Positions 1 to 11,051 of a stretch of 64,000 bases of DNA are shown piece after piece. The DNA lies in NCBI RefSeq assembly GCF_964340395.1, contig NC_135571.1, forward strand, positions 792,501 to 856,500, written 5' to 3'. The notes under the pieces were generated by a model, which was not told the DNA's origin, searched no databases, and worked only from the letters and a program-made list of their open reading frames with translations. The translations under genes and the position numbers were made by a program. Every line of letters begins with the position of its first letter. Position 1 is the stretch's first letter. The stretch comes from Glandiceps talaboti. Lineage: Eukaryota > Hemichordata > Enteropneusta > Spengelidae.

Positions 1-75
1 GTGTGGGTGTGTGAAATTAAAACAAAATTAAAAATCTAAAATAAATACCCAAACCTCATGCACATGGCCACTTTA
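1..75. repeat. End of a foldback MITE (family 4)
   Basis: The stretch ending in catggccactttaa closely matches 26830-26893, the outer end of a hairpin element inside the lectin-like gene. Only one arm lies in the window. Confidence 0.5.
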
Positions 76-315
76 ACGTACCTATATCACCTTGGAAATA
101 AATGTTTCAAACTCTTTCTCCGAATTTCAGGATATTTTTCATCAGAACTAGAAAGAGGCTTTCATCTATCGCAAAGTATTAATACATTTGAATAACTTTG
201 ATTTGCCGTTAAGGTATCACGTATGGAGGTGTTTGTTATCATCCATAATTCATTCCATAGATGGGTCACAGCACATACAGAGGCGCACTTGCTATATCAC
301 GGCACCGATTTGTAC

Positions 316-371
316 CTGGTTTCATGCATTGTTTGCTATCTCGGCAGTGATCACAGGGCCCAGGAAGTTGG
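316..371 (-). CDS. Possible second exon of the left-edge gene
   Basis: Read on the minus strand, an acceptor at 373-372 and a donor after 316 (CCAG|GTACAA) bracket 56 bp. This keeps the reading frame of the exon at 1377-1483 and encodes QLPGPCDHCRDSKQCMKP, with three closely spaced cysteines. A stronger pyrimidine-rich acceptor a few bases upstream (after 384) would instead lead to an early stop, so the boundary is uncertain. No family is recognised. Confidence 0.28.
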
Positions 372-460
372 CTTTATGTCTGGAGAATTGACATACGTTT
401 AGGAGTCCATAACAGCAATGTGAACAGACCGTGACCTTTTAAACTAACGGATTCTATTCA

Positions 461-560
461 AATCACCCAGGGCGCTAACATGGTTCAGTACAACATATGT
501 AAAATAGCTCAATCACCCAGGGCGCTAACATGGTTCAGGACAACATACGTAAAATAGCTC
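461..560. repeat. 50-bp tandem duplication
   Basis: Two near-identical 50-bp copies begin with aatcacccagggcgctaaca at 461 and 511. They lie in non-coding sequence. Confidence 0.8.
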
Positions 561-1047
561 CTGAAAGGGAACTTTGTTACATTTCTTTTCGGTGAAAACA
601 TTAATTTGATTGCATTAAATTAACCAATACCTGATAGAACCTGTTATGTTGTTGTCTCTTATTAGAATGACTCCGTCTCCACACACGTTATCTTCTCTGC
701 CAAGTTCTGTTTTGTTTATATTCACATTAAGTAGTTCAGTTCCTGATATCTGTGATGACGTCATTGCCCTGAATTTGACACAATAAAGAGATGTGTTTAA
801 TTATGGAGCAATTGATCAAAGTCGCAAAGTCTGTAATTGAAGTAAAATATACGGCATAAACGTTATTAGGAATTCGAGTACACTAATACTGAATGTCAAC
901 TTGATTTATTACAATGTTACTTGTTGGTTTCTATGACAACAGATACTACTACTGAACGTACAAAACTCAGTATTTAGTGAATTACATTAATTGTTGTGTA
1001 TTCATTCTCGTCAAGAAAATGTTTTTGTCATCATGCCTGAAGCAAAT

Positions 1048-1240
1048 GTTCTGGATGCCCCACCTAGTTTTTCACTGTCGGTCCTAAACCTATTTTTTTA
1101 AGTATTATAAATAAATAAAATCGATCATATGGAAAACAATGGAAAACATAACTACCTGAACTAAACATGAAGAAAGTTTTAACCTAATATTCTAAAATTG
1201 AGCGTAATCGGAACCACACATTTTATTCATTGTCCATAAC
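1048..1240 (+). mobile_element. MITE family 2, deleted copy
   Basis: This matches the 51590-51935 element from the caccta-gtttttcactg segment through atggaaaacataactacctgaact to the end ggaaccacacattttat. The central part is missing. Related copies lie near 12535-12818 (inverted), 51585-51935 and 58135-58500. Confidence 0.6.
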
Positions 1241-1376
1241 GACGTCTACTCATTTTACATTTCCTTACATATATATGAATTCATTGCTATATCTTCTACA
1301 TATGCAAATCTGAGTTTGGAATCTATGGTTCAAACGAAACGAGTGGAATTCCTTAAGGGAAATGTACAATACTCAC

Positions 1377-1483
1377 TTATTCGCATGTTCGTTCTGTACA
1401 CCATGAGAAATTGGTACTTTTACAACTAGAAGAACATACATGACACCAGCCATGATAACCATACATATAAACAGCGTCCTCAT
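1377..1483 (-). CDS. Putative first coding exon, N-terminal membrane anchor
   Basis: On the minus strand an acceptor (tttttggcag) is followed immediately by ATG. The open frame of 35 codons runs to a consensus donor (AA|GTGAGTATT) and ends in phase 2. The peptide starts MRTLFICMVIMAGVMYVLLV, a short basic start and a roughly 20-residue hydrophobic stretch, then VKVPISHGVQNEHAN. This is the layout of a signal-anchor (type II membrane or Golgi enzyme) or a signal peptide. The rest of the gene would lie toward and beyond the left edge. An ATG directly after an acceptor implies a 5'UTR intron. The family cannot be named from this exon. The supporting signals are the two splice sites and the coherent membrane segment. 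Confidence 0.5.
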
Positions 1484-1560
1484 CTGCCAAAAATAATTAT
1501 ATGTTAAATTTTACCAATACTTTTGATTCAATTTCCAAGAGAGCAATATTTCCAAACTGA

Positions 1561-1826
1561 ATAAGTTAAAATGGGGCTATTCTTTCACCCAAAAGTCTAT
1601 AAGTTAAAATGGGGCTATTCTTTCACCCAAAAGTCTATAAGTTAAAATGGGGCTATTCTTTCACCCAAAAGTCTATAAGTTAAAATGGGGCTATTCTTTC
1701 ACCCAAAAGTCTATAAGTTAAAATGGGGCTATTCTTTCACCCAAAAGTCTATAAGTTAAAATGGGGCTATTCTTTCACCCAAAAGTCTATAAGTTAAAAT
1801 GGGGCTATTCTTTCACCCAAAAGTCT
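1561..1826. repeat. 38-bp minisatellite, 7 copies
   Basis: Seven essentially identical 38-bp units begin with ataagttaaaatggggctat. The near-perfect identity suggests recent expansion. They lie upstream of the left-edge exon. Confidence 0.95.
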
Positions 1827-3118
1827 ATTTATAATTAAGCTAAATGTAATACTGAATACGAGTGTACTAAAGGCTGATATACACACCTGACTGGACTTTG
1901 AATTTCCTTTAAGGAGATGTACTACAAAATGAGACTTTTTTGAAAGTCTTGTCAATTTCATGAAATTTGGCATACACGATCTTTGATACATGAATCTTCA
2001 AAAAACGAAATAAAATATAGGGGTCGCCGTGTCACGTTTCCATGGAAACATGACCAAACTTGGGGCCTTAAATATGTTGAAATTGACAACCTTCAGAAAA
2101 ATAGAGCAAAATGATGGAAAATACTACCCCATATGCAATGATTTCAAGATATATCAAAGAACAGCTAATAAATTTCAGAAATAATAAAGGTTTAAATGGT
2201 TGCCAAGCCAATTTGATACTATAATTGACCAATAACTGTCATTTACAATTTTTACAATTGACAGTCTTTGTTTTTACCACCAATTTTCTGTTAGTCTTGT
2301 CAATTTTTTGAAATTTTGTTGAATGAAACTTTGATAAATGAAGATCACTTTGCCAAAATAAAATTGCAATGTCACCGTGCTTATTTTCAAAATAAATGAA
2401 CATTTATATCTGGCACATTGATAATTGATAAGGCTATGGTCAGTTCAAATGAATATCTTTGCTAAAATTGGAGAGCCTAGGGGGTCCTTTTATATCAGCG
2501 GTCAAAGGTCACTTTGTCCCCTCCCAATTGTCACCTAGTTTCAATGTTTGGTCTACTGTGGAATCTCAGTAGACAAGGTTAAAGACACGTCGATGCCATA
2601 TTTTTGCAATATTTCCAAAGCCCCCTAGCTTACTCTCAGATATACAGTCTGAGGCTTATACTGAACATTGTGCATAGGGCATTCCAATGTTATTTTCAAT
2701 ATGTGAAACTGTTCATCATAATGTTACACAATATGCATGATTGCAACTGTTTTCAGCTCCCATATCCTCACACTTCTACACACATCACTCACTTACAAAC
2801 ACAGAACATTCCTGAGAGAACAATCTGACTTTTTATTACAAATATAATACTAATATATATCTCTCTACCAATATGTCTATACACATTACGTATGTATGGT
2901 TTCTAGCAGGTTACAAAAAAGTACATTACAGAGTGTCAAGAATTTGCAATCTCTTTCAACATACTGTTCTTCTATTATAGTTGATTTTTAAAACATTTCA
3001 AAATTTAGTTGACATGGTTAGTCAAGTATCTATGCCCTTTTATATGACAAACGATCATGCAAACTTGTTCACTATTACCTGAAAAAAATGAAAATGAACA
3101 ATATTCTTATTACATATC

Positions 3119-3912
3119 TCATGTTAGACTATTAAAAAAGTTACAAACATTGTTTATGATGCGGTCAGACTTGGTAACTCTTACTGTACCACCACTATCT
3201 TCAGAAAATAAATCCCTTAAACTATTGAAACCATCTCTCTGATATGCTAAATGAAGATGTCGATAACACAAACCAGACCCCGCTACTTTCTGAGCCATAG
3301 ATTTGCTAAGCACTTTGTTATCAACAAGACTAACTAGGGTAGTGTAGTTACACAACTGTTGATGTTTGTAGTGCTGGTGTTGAACTATCCAGTGTGATGT
3401 AAAACTGTTTTCTAACAATGTTGACAGTGATACATTACATGTTTCAATCAACCTCTGTAGCATGATAACATCAGCTGTGGCATTATGTGCATCATATATC
3501 TGGCCTACATAATCGTTAGCAAGACTCTCTTGTGAGTAAGAATTTCTACCTGGTAAAATAGATTTAAATAAAGGTAAGCTATCCACAAAACCTGCCACAG
3601 TTGTGAGAAATTGGTCAAGTAAAGAGGTATCCTGTAAAGATTTAATTAAATAACGACAATCAAATGAACGACAATTATGACCAACTAAGATGGGATTATG
3701 AACATTCTTCAAAAATGCTAAGAACTTTGTCAGACAAGTCTCTTTTGGTACACACTGTACTGGTTGGCCCTTGTAGCACAGTTTTCCTCCTACAATCGTG
3801 AGGTGTGTCTTCTCTGATGCAATCTGAGATATGGGTTGCCTGGGTAGGATGTACTCCTCAAACTGGTGCTGATCATACCTTGCTGAAAGCTGGGTTATTT
3901 CAGCAGTTGAAT
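3119..3912 (-). CDS. Exon 6: DEDDh exonuclease domain, C-terminal part
   Basis: The exon starts after an acceptor (attgcag, AG at 3914-3913) and runs 264 residues to a stop at 3119-3121. It completes the exonuclease begun in exon 5. The visible Exo II motif is HNCRSFDCRYL (aspartate) and the Exo III motif is HNATADVIMLQRL (His and Asp five residues apart), so the DEDDh set is complete with the DIE of exon 5. The C-terminal stretch, with SGLCYRHLHLAYQRDGFNSL, resembles the tail of the exonuclease-like domain known from PML exon 9 and its invertebrate relatives. All catalytic positions are intact, in contrast to the broken transposase part. Function would be hydrolysis of nucleic acid 3' ends, if expressed. 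Confidence 0.8.
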
Positions 3913-4705
3913 CTGCAATTCAATGAACACCACATTAGTTCAGTAATAATTGCAGCACTGGTTTGATACGCGTGCTCTCCACTGAACTACATTGGAAGTA
4001 ATTCTGGGTACATGATAGGGATATATGAAATGTAACATGTTACACATTCCTACATTTCAGTTGTTCAACTTAAATTATCAATAGGTTAAAATTCAATGTT
4101 GGGTGACATATTGCTTTAGTGTTTGAGTATTGGTTTTCGACTCTCAAGGTATATTGTGTGAGTGATGTTGTGCTTTGATGTCAAATAAAACATCTGAATT
4201 GTGAATTCAATTTTGTACCTACATGTAACAAACGGTTGTATAGTACACATAATTACTGAAACGCATTTTGTCAATCTGCGTATACAAAAAAAAAAAACCA
4301 GTAAAATTAATTAGGGTAGTCACTAACTGTACTCTAAACTTATCAATTTACCAACTCTATTTGGTTATACTTACATTTCAAATGGTACTTTTTCAGTGGC
4401 AATAGTCAATTCAACTTTGGCATCCCAACTTTGACTCAGTTTTTAGAAAGTCAGTTCAGTGAAATAAAACAATACATTAAATCAAGGGCAATATCACAAT
4501 TCATTGCCCATCTTTGGACTAGCAGTCATAAGTATATATTAACAGTGATATTGATGATACACTCTCCTTACATTCAGGCATCATCAATATTACTGTCATG
4601 ACCACTATCCCTTGGGTATGCCATAAATCATGATATTACCCTTGCTATCATGTGTTATCATATAACTGTAGTATGAATACTTTTTACTCATGCAGTTATA
4701 CTTAC

Positions 4706-4892
4706 ATGCAGAAGTGGTTTCAATATCAAAGATAACTGGGGTATACTGTCCTAAATCAATTGGTACTTGTGTAGGTGGTTTTATTGGTTCAGGAATTTCT
4801 TCATTTTGGTATGATTCTGAAATATCTTGCTGGTATGTAACACCTTCTCTGACCTCTGTGGCAGCAATGCTTTTTGCCCTTTTCTCCTTGTG
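4706..4892 (-). CDS. Exon 5: linker and Exo I motif
   Basis: The acceptor is ttgttgaag (AG at 4894-4893) and the donor is GCAT|GTAAGT. It encodes a basic stretch beginning HKEKRAKSIAATEVREGVTY, an acidic/proline linker, and then PVIFDIETTSA, the Exo I motif with catalytic Asp and Glu. It ends in phase 1 and joins exon 6 in frame. The EGVTY segment is typical of the end of the transposase part in this transposase-exonuclease family (recalled from the family, not searched). Confidence 0.75.
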
Positions 4893-5109
4893 CTTCAACA
4901 AAATAGAGTTATATAAAATTAAGCTGGATGAAAAAGGGATGCATGTACATGCTAATGTGCAGGCAGAGATGTTTTTAAAAAAATCTTTAAATTAGATTTT
5001 GGGACTGTATACACATGCATGAAAGCGGTCTGTTGGTACAGGTATATAATTTCTGGGAATATCTCAAAAACAGTGTGAAGAAATGTTTCAAGAGCATATA
5101 TAAACATGC

Positions 5110-5340
5110 CATCAGGATAGAATCAGACCTTTGACACACCTGTATACCTACAATAATGTATACAGTCATGTACACACTGGTACTGATACATGTAGAAAGA
5201 CAGACTCTGTGACATGCCTGTATACACATCACTGTATCAGCAGTGTACCCTCAGCAATGTATACAGTCAATGTGCACACAGGTACTGATACATGTAGAAA
5301 TACAGACCCTGTGACATGCCTGTATAAACAGGCATGTATG
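5110..5340. repeat. Imperfect ~120-bp tandem duplication in intron 4
   Basis: Two to three diverged copies contain ggtactgatacatgtagaaa and ctgtgacatgcctgtata. They lie in the intron between exons 4 and 5 of the transposase-exonuclease gene. Confidence 0.65.
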
Positions 5341-5467
5341 TGACCAAAACTCTGTTACAGCACAACCCTGACCATGCCAGGTTTGCAAACACAGAACTGT
5401 ACCAAAGAAATGTCACAGGTTCTGCACATGACCTGTTTTTTGGGTGATTGTTTTAATTGATACATAC

Positions 5468-5854
5468 CTTTATTCTTTGCAGCTTTCCTTCTTTTGTCCT
5501 TTTCTTTTCTGTGACTTTCTTTGTCTTAGAGTTTGTTAGCAAATCCCTTCTTGGTATGGTTATTGTCTTTATTTTTCACTATATCTGGCCTGACTTCAGC
5601 ATGCAATTTAGCTATTGTAGTGGAGTCGTCATCCATTGTTACACTGTCTATTTTCACTACTTCTTCTACTTCTTTAACAGTTTCAACAGCTATACTAGCT
5701 TCCATTGCCTTCGCACTTCCTGACCAGTTTCTATGACAATTATGCTGTCTGACTTTCGCTCCATCCCTTGCTGACTCACAGACTCTACATTGCTTACACC
5801 TTGTGCTATACGCTAACACTTTGCCTGTTTCCCTGCCTAAGAGTGTTCCATGAC
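5468..5854 (-). pseudogene. Exon 4: Mutator core with in-frame stop
   Basis: The acceptor is ctctaaag (AG at 5856-5855) and the donor is ATAAAG|GTATGT. In the frame set by exon 3 it reads HGTLLGRETGKVLAYSTRC, a CxxC-type cysteine cluster, HNCHRNWSGSAKAMEAS, then a MDDDSTTIAKL segment that supplies the second acidic motif. It stops at TAA 5526-5528 just after NHTKKGFANKL. The remaining 58 bp, read one base out, give a lysine-rich segment that joins exon 5 perfectly. One frame change therefore separates two meaningful halves. The conserved segment expected after the lysine/leucine run is missing. Confidence 0.75.
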
Positions 5855-6100
5855 CTTTAGAGATACATAAACACATGTACAATGATTTTGGAAGGTAAGT
5901 ATTGGTAGCAGTGTTGCAAATAAAGTTGGTTTTATGATGAAGATAATTTAATGTCCCATGTAGCCAGATTTTGTATCCTTTATGAGAATAAACTCATCCT
6001 AACAATAGCAAAGAATTTGTCCAATTGAAAGGTACAATTGACTGACATATTATTTTGTACATTTCTAATCTAAATGTACACGCACATATGAAATACTCAC

Positions 6101-6168
6101 CGGATAAACTTTTATAATCTCGTCCACTGCCTCTCTTTTGCCATCCCCCATCGTATGATACATCAATC
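6101..6168 (-). CDS. Exon 3: Mutator DGxWQKRG motif
   Basis: A 68-bp exon lies between acceptor tttcttag and donor ATCCG|GTGAGT. It encodes IDVSYDGGWQKRGSGRDYKS, the hallmark block of the Mutator-like domain with the presumed first catalytic aspartate. It joins exon 2 (phase 2) and exon 4 (phase 1) in frame. It is shorter than the usual ORF cut-off and was found by translating between splice sites. Confidence 0.85.
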
Positions 6169-6541
6169 CTAAGAAAGAGAGAAGTAAATATGGTGACATA
6201 TTACAACCAAGCAAATAAGTGGGCAAAATGTTTTACTTTATCTAGCCATAATCGACTCCACTGTATTCAAAATCTGAGAACAGTTTAAACCTACTGATAT
6301 CATACGTGTATTTATACAATTGTATTATACATTGTACTTTGACAATAAGGCTCACTGTGACAATTGAAAAGATGATTACATTAATTTTTTAAAAAGTGAA
6401 CTTTCTATTACTTAATATTGCTCATTTATGATATGAACTATGAAGTATTTTTTTACTGCTACATTGTATGTCTAACAGCTTGATCAGTTTGGTTGGTTCA
6501 TGCGTGTATGTGTTTGTGTTTGTGACATTTCAATAACATAC

Positions 6542-6728
6542 CTTGGTTTCTTTGAGGACATCACTTCATCTCTAAGAGCTTGCTGGCAGGATCTTTTTGC
6601 TACATGGGTAATAGCTTCCCCAGCTAATTTCTCTTTACGTTTCAGTGTTCGGTTGTGCATTGTTGGTAGTGACATGGAAGAAAACATGGTATTGACATGT
6701 GTTTCACCAATACCTGCATTGATCATAC
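6542..6728 (-). CDS. Exon 2: Mutator-like domain
   Basis: The acceptor is accccaag and the donor is CCAAG|GTATGT. It encodes a helix-rich segment starting MINAGIGETHVNTMFSSMSL and continuing through PTMHNRTLKRKEKLAGEAIT. This matches the family region between the zinc-ribbon block and the DGxWQKRG block. Reading continues into exon 3 without interruption. Confidence 0.8.
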
Positions 6729-7174
6729 CTTGGGGTGATAAAAAGGAGAATACTTACAATCTATATATACACTTGAGAACAAGTAGTTACTTCACTAAAA
6801 TGAACTTTATTTTTAAATTTGATCATGCTTTATGTATCAAACTGAAACGGTATTATTTTGTGATTGGAAGTCTATATTTAAATCACAAAGGGTATATTAT
6901 TATACAATTACAGATATTCCAAGCATATATACAAGAAATATATCAACATAGTCCCAATTAGTCAGAGAGACAACTAAATACAAGTATGTGAAATAGTAAC
7001 CAAAATAATAGCATTAGACAGTACATCATGTAGGTGGAAAGAATGTGATTCATTTCCTAATCTGTAACTAGTATTTACCCGAAAATAGAGATCAGATCTC
7101 TATGACATACATATTCACCATTACAACGATTGTAGTTACATCTTATTTTCATCAAAATCAACGATGTCACATAC

Positions 7175-7637
7175 CTGTTGCTATTTTAGTGTTGATATCG
7201 AAGGCTGCCATTCCACGCTTCTGTCCGACATTTCGATGGGTTTTGTTTGTGTACACGTTATTATTGGCACCGCAGTTGTGACATTCAACATGTAAAACAC
7301 TGCCTCCCCCGTACTTAGTTTCGCCAGTACACTTGATGAGACGAAGATGGTTACGACATACTTTACACGAATCTAACTCTTGAGCAAGTACTCCAAGATT
7401 GACGACTCTTACACCTTCATTCCAAGGGACATCCTTGGTGGTCGTTGTTGTCAGCTTGTCTTTATCAGCATTCGTAACATTAGTTGAACTTGCAATCGAG
7501 TCCGGATCCAACGGACGGTTTGGATAGTCCCCACTTACTGATTGTACGCGCCACCTTTTCACTGTTGCTTCTTTTACCTTTAGACGACGTGACAATTCAC
7601 TCCGTTTCAAAAATTTGCCACTACCGGATTTTAACAT
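7175..7637 (-). CDS. Exon 1: N-terminus and zinc-ribbon of Mutator-like transposase
   Basis: The start chosen is ATG at 7637 (MLKSGSGKFLKRSELSRRLK). The frame is open upstream, but with no ATG before a TAG. The basic N-terminus with KFLKRSELSRRLKVKEATVKRW is characteristic of this transposon protein family and may bind DNA. It is followed by a serine/threonine-rich spacer, then GVRVVNLGVLAQELDSCKVC and a second CHNC pair, a likely zinc ribbon. The donor is AACAG|GTATGT in phase 1. Confidence 0.8.
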
Positions 7638-8464
7638 CTTAGGTACCGTCGATTGATCGTCTGCAGAACTAAAAAATGGCCGACGCACACGTATATTTTC
7701 GTCAGTCTAGGGGGTTTTATTGCGCACAAACGTATGCGCGACGGAATTCGGCGTACTTAACCTTAAGTTGATAGCACACTCTAAAGATTTTGACGCTTCG
7801 GACGCGTCCCATGTGTTCAGTTTAGCTTCGCGTGTGTCCAAACATAAAACACTAGTGTTCAGATCTAGAATGTATGTGTTCTATTTGTTTGTTCTGAACT
7901 CTTACTTTGTGTTCAAAAACTGTTACAGTGTTCTGATGCGTCAACAGTGTTCTAGTTTTGAACATATGTTATGCTTTCAAAAATAAAAACACCTGACTGG
8001 AAATTTTGTGTAACCTAACCACAAGTTTGCATAACAAATTAAAATATGCAACGCTACCTTCATGATTCGTGCTCGTAAAGGTCCACTTCTCCAGGCTTGT
8101 CATGGAAGACTAAACACCGTTAAGCTAATGAAACATGAATACACAGTTTTAATGAACACGAAAGACCTAGAAACCATGCACTGGGTAAATAATAGAAAAT
8201 TAGTTTGACAAAAGGTCCTCTAAATTAAGAGTGACGGGGCGAATATTGTTAGTATTCAACGTACGATGTCGTATAATGAGACTTTGGTATATTCAGCAAC
8301 TAACGATTATTACTTCTCGTAATAAATCAAGATGTCAATGTTACCATGACAACCAATATTTTGACTTAAAATAAACAATATGTCGATTGTATATTTTCAA
8401 ATATATAATTTTTTTTACAGTATTTCTTAAATGTCAATGCTCTTTTAACTTATCAAATGTCTCT

Positions 8465-8560
8465 TTTAACTTATTGTGCAGCGCTTTTGAATATTTTCTT
8501 TTAAATAGAGGAAGCGCTTTAGAAATGAAATAAATGTTAAATGTTAAATGTTACAAACAC
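8465..8560. mobile_element. LINE/SINE-type 3' tail remnant
   Basis: The sequence gcgctttagaaatgaaataa followed by short direct repeats (atgttaa)n resembles retroposon 3' ends that terminate in tandem simple repeats. A similar tail is at 21530-21600. Confidence 0.4.
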
Positions 8561-8577
8561 AATTTAAAAAGAAAAAA

Positions 8578-8660
8578 AAACACAACACAACACAACACAA
8601 CACAACACAACACAACACAACACAACACAACACAACAAAAACAAAAACAAACAAAAACAC
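8578..8660. repeat. (CACAA)n pentanucleotide array
   Basis: About a dozen cacaa units grade into caaaa-rich sequence. Confidence 0.95.
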
Positions 8661-8821
8661 GATGCGATGTTTTCGCATTCTCGCAAATCAGAGCTGTTAT
8701 GTCTTCCGCTATACATTTCCAGTGGGGGGCTCGTTAAGAACGTTGCCGTAAAACAGGCCGTGGTTTGCGACGACGTGTTTTCGTGGAGTAAAGAAATCTA
8801 ACATATTGAAACGAGAACATA

Positions 8822-8996
8822 TTTCCAACAACTTCCAAGAAGGGTGATGCTCAGTTTGACCCTGTCGAACAACGCAGGTTTTCCCCGGGTACTCCAGTTT
8901 CCTCCTGCTTCTTCATCACTAGGGCGCTGCTCTTGCGGCGACCATTCAACAAATTTCCGAATTTATTTGAACGAATAAAGATTATTATTAAAAAAA
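8822..8996 (+). mobile_element. SINE, 3' part, copy 1
   Basis: It shares with the reverse complement of 14905-15060 a central block containing gaacaacgcaggttttcc and gggtactccagttt, and ends in an A/T-rich tail (aataaagattattattaaaaaa). The tRNA-like head seen in copy 2 is not recognisable here, so this copy is 5'-truncated or diverged. Confidence 0.7.
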
Positions 8997-9429
8997 CGTT
9001 GGCGCATAAACTGCACTAGTATATAAAAGAATACATTGAAATACTTCAATGTCTTTCACAAATTTAATTTTAGCGTACAAATTCCCACGTCCGTGTGAAA
9101 TGATATAACGATGGAACATAATTTTTGAACGAAATAATTCCAACAAAATCAATATTTCAAAATGATATGAAAGATCAATGTGTTGTCTTGGCAACAAATT
9201 ACAGCTTCATTACAAACAAGAAACTGGCAAGCCAAGCTAGATATCAAGATATTGATTGCATAGGACGTAAATAAATGGCAAATCAACTAAAGTATATTGA
9301 CTATCGTACATATTAGCAGAGACAGATCACAGGATAGAGGGAGAACTGGTCTTATTTTGGCTTTATTTGTCCAGTGTCAATAAAGGGAAACATGAAATAT
9401 AACATAGACATGTGTATTAAAACACATGT

Positions 9430-9780
9430 ACCAGCATAAATACATGCATGTATACATGCATGTATACATGCATATATACATACATACATACATACATACA
9501 TACATACATACATACATACATACATACATACATACATACATGCATGCATACATGCATACACACACATACATATACATACATACATACATACATACATACA
9601 TACATACATACATACATACATGCATACATGCATACACACACATACATATACATACATACATGACGGTCGGACAGACAGACAGACAGACAGACAGGCAGAC
9701 AGACAGACAGACAGATAGATAGATAGACAGACAGATAGATGGATATGGATAGATTATAGATAGATAGACAGACAGACAAC
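9430..9780. repeat. (CATA)n/(CATG)n then (GACA)n/(GATA)n microsatellite
   Basis: A tetranucleotide tract is interrupted by a duplicated catgcatacatgcatacacac block, then switches at 9665 to gaca/gata units. All open frames here are repeat translations. Confidence 0.97.
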
Positions 9781-10756
9781 CGGACTCACATAAAAAAGGC
9801 ACATAGATACGGACTTACTACACACTGCACACACACACTTGTGGTCATGTTTTGATCCCATTGCTAACAATTATTACTAACACAGTAATACAACTGCACA
9901 AATTTAGCTAAATATGGCTTTGTCCTACCGAGAAAGCTACGAATTCGTCCAAATTCAAGTTGTAGATTATCTGAATTAGAAAACGTTTTGCTTACCTTGC
10001 GTAACCTTTCAGCACAGAACAGGATGTGGAAACTTTTCAAAAAATAATTTCCGCCGTTTGAATATCTTTTATCAATAAATGGAGAACGTCAATAATACCA
10101 ACCATGGCTATTGCTTTTCCGCTAAAAATTTAATTAGGAGAAGATGCTGTCCTGATTAATGGCTTTCACCCCGTCGGTAACTAGTCACTCAATCACAATA
10201 GCGTGATACAAAGTATATTTGAAGCAGACGATTGTAGGGGTATAATTAACTGCTAGAACAGCCTATCTAAATTGCTACAGTTTTCAAGGCAATACAATAC
10301 ACAGAGAAGAGAGCGGTAAACTCAATCAATAGACTGCTAATAAATACCTCTATACAAATACATGGATCTACACTTTATATTACAGTAATACGTTTACTTA
10401 ATGTATTTATAACCCATTTGCGTGTTTGTTTCCAGGTTGTACTTAAATGGAAGTTGAAAAATTAGACGCACTGTTTCTATGCCAATAATGTCTCGACAAA
10501 TGAATCGGGAAAGTACTGAGAGAACGTTTGGGAAATTTCAATATTAATCGACCTGACTGAATTTACTCAACTTTCTTTTTTTTCACATTTCCGATAAATA
10601 TTGTTGAAAGCAAACTTTGGAGATGTGGCTACATTTACATAATATAGAAATAATAGCTCTAACAGTAATTCGATACTCAGTAGCTAACATTAATAGCTCT
10701 AACGATAACTAGCCACTTTGCTGTTTATTTTCTATTTTGCAAGACACCTCACCGCA

Positions 10757-10787
<31 letters not shown>

Positions 10788-10819
10788 TGTATGTATGTAT
10801 GTATGTGTGTGTGTGTGTG

Positions 10820-10853
<34 letters not shown>

Positions 10854-10883
10854 TGTATGTATGTGTGTGTGTGTGTGTGTGTA

Positions 10884-10914
<31 letters not shown>

Positions 10915-11051
10915 ATGTGTGTATGTATGTGTGTATGTATGTGTGTGTGTATGTGTGTGTGTATGTATGTATGTATGTATGTATGTATGTATGTATGTAT
11001 GTATGTATGTATGTATGTACGTACGTACGTACGTACGTACGTACGTACGTA
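10757..11051. repeat. (TATG)n/(TG)n/(TACG)n microsatellite
   Basis: The tract changes unit along its length and ends in nine or so palindromic tacg units before a T-tract. Confidence 0.97.

Larger units (their letters stand above)
3119..7637 (-). pseudogene. Mutator-like transposase fused to DEDDh exonuclease, frame-broken copy
   Basis: Six exons (7175-7637, 6542-6728, 6101-6168, 5468-5854, 4706-4892, 3119-3912) with GT-AG sites encode an N-terminal basic segment, a Mutator-like transposase domain of the type found in many invertebrate genomes, a basic linker, and a C-terminal DnaQ-like 3'-5' exonuclease. Exons 1-3 join in frame, and exons 5-6 join in frame. Exon 4 contains TAA at 5526-5528. 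Its last part, which must be read in another frame to join exon 5, is basic and linker-like. The segment normally following the second transposase acidic motif, including the third acidic residue, cannot be found, so an internal deletion with frame loss is likely. The alternative is unseen extra exons or a sequencing error. The gene probably came from a transposon. No terminal inverted repeats were identified. Confidence 0.72.

Noticed and set aside
188-391. 67-codon plus-strand frame at the left edge
   Set aside because: It begins with a non-ATG codon, has no domain, and overlaps a better minus-strand exon candidate.
5457-5736. Plus-strand frames opposite 5468-5854
   Set aside because: They are shadows of exon 4 of the transposase gene, which matches family motifs on the minus strand.
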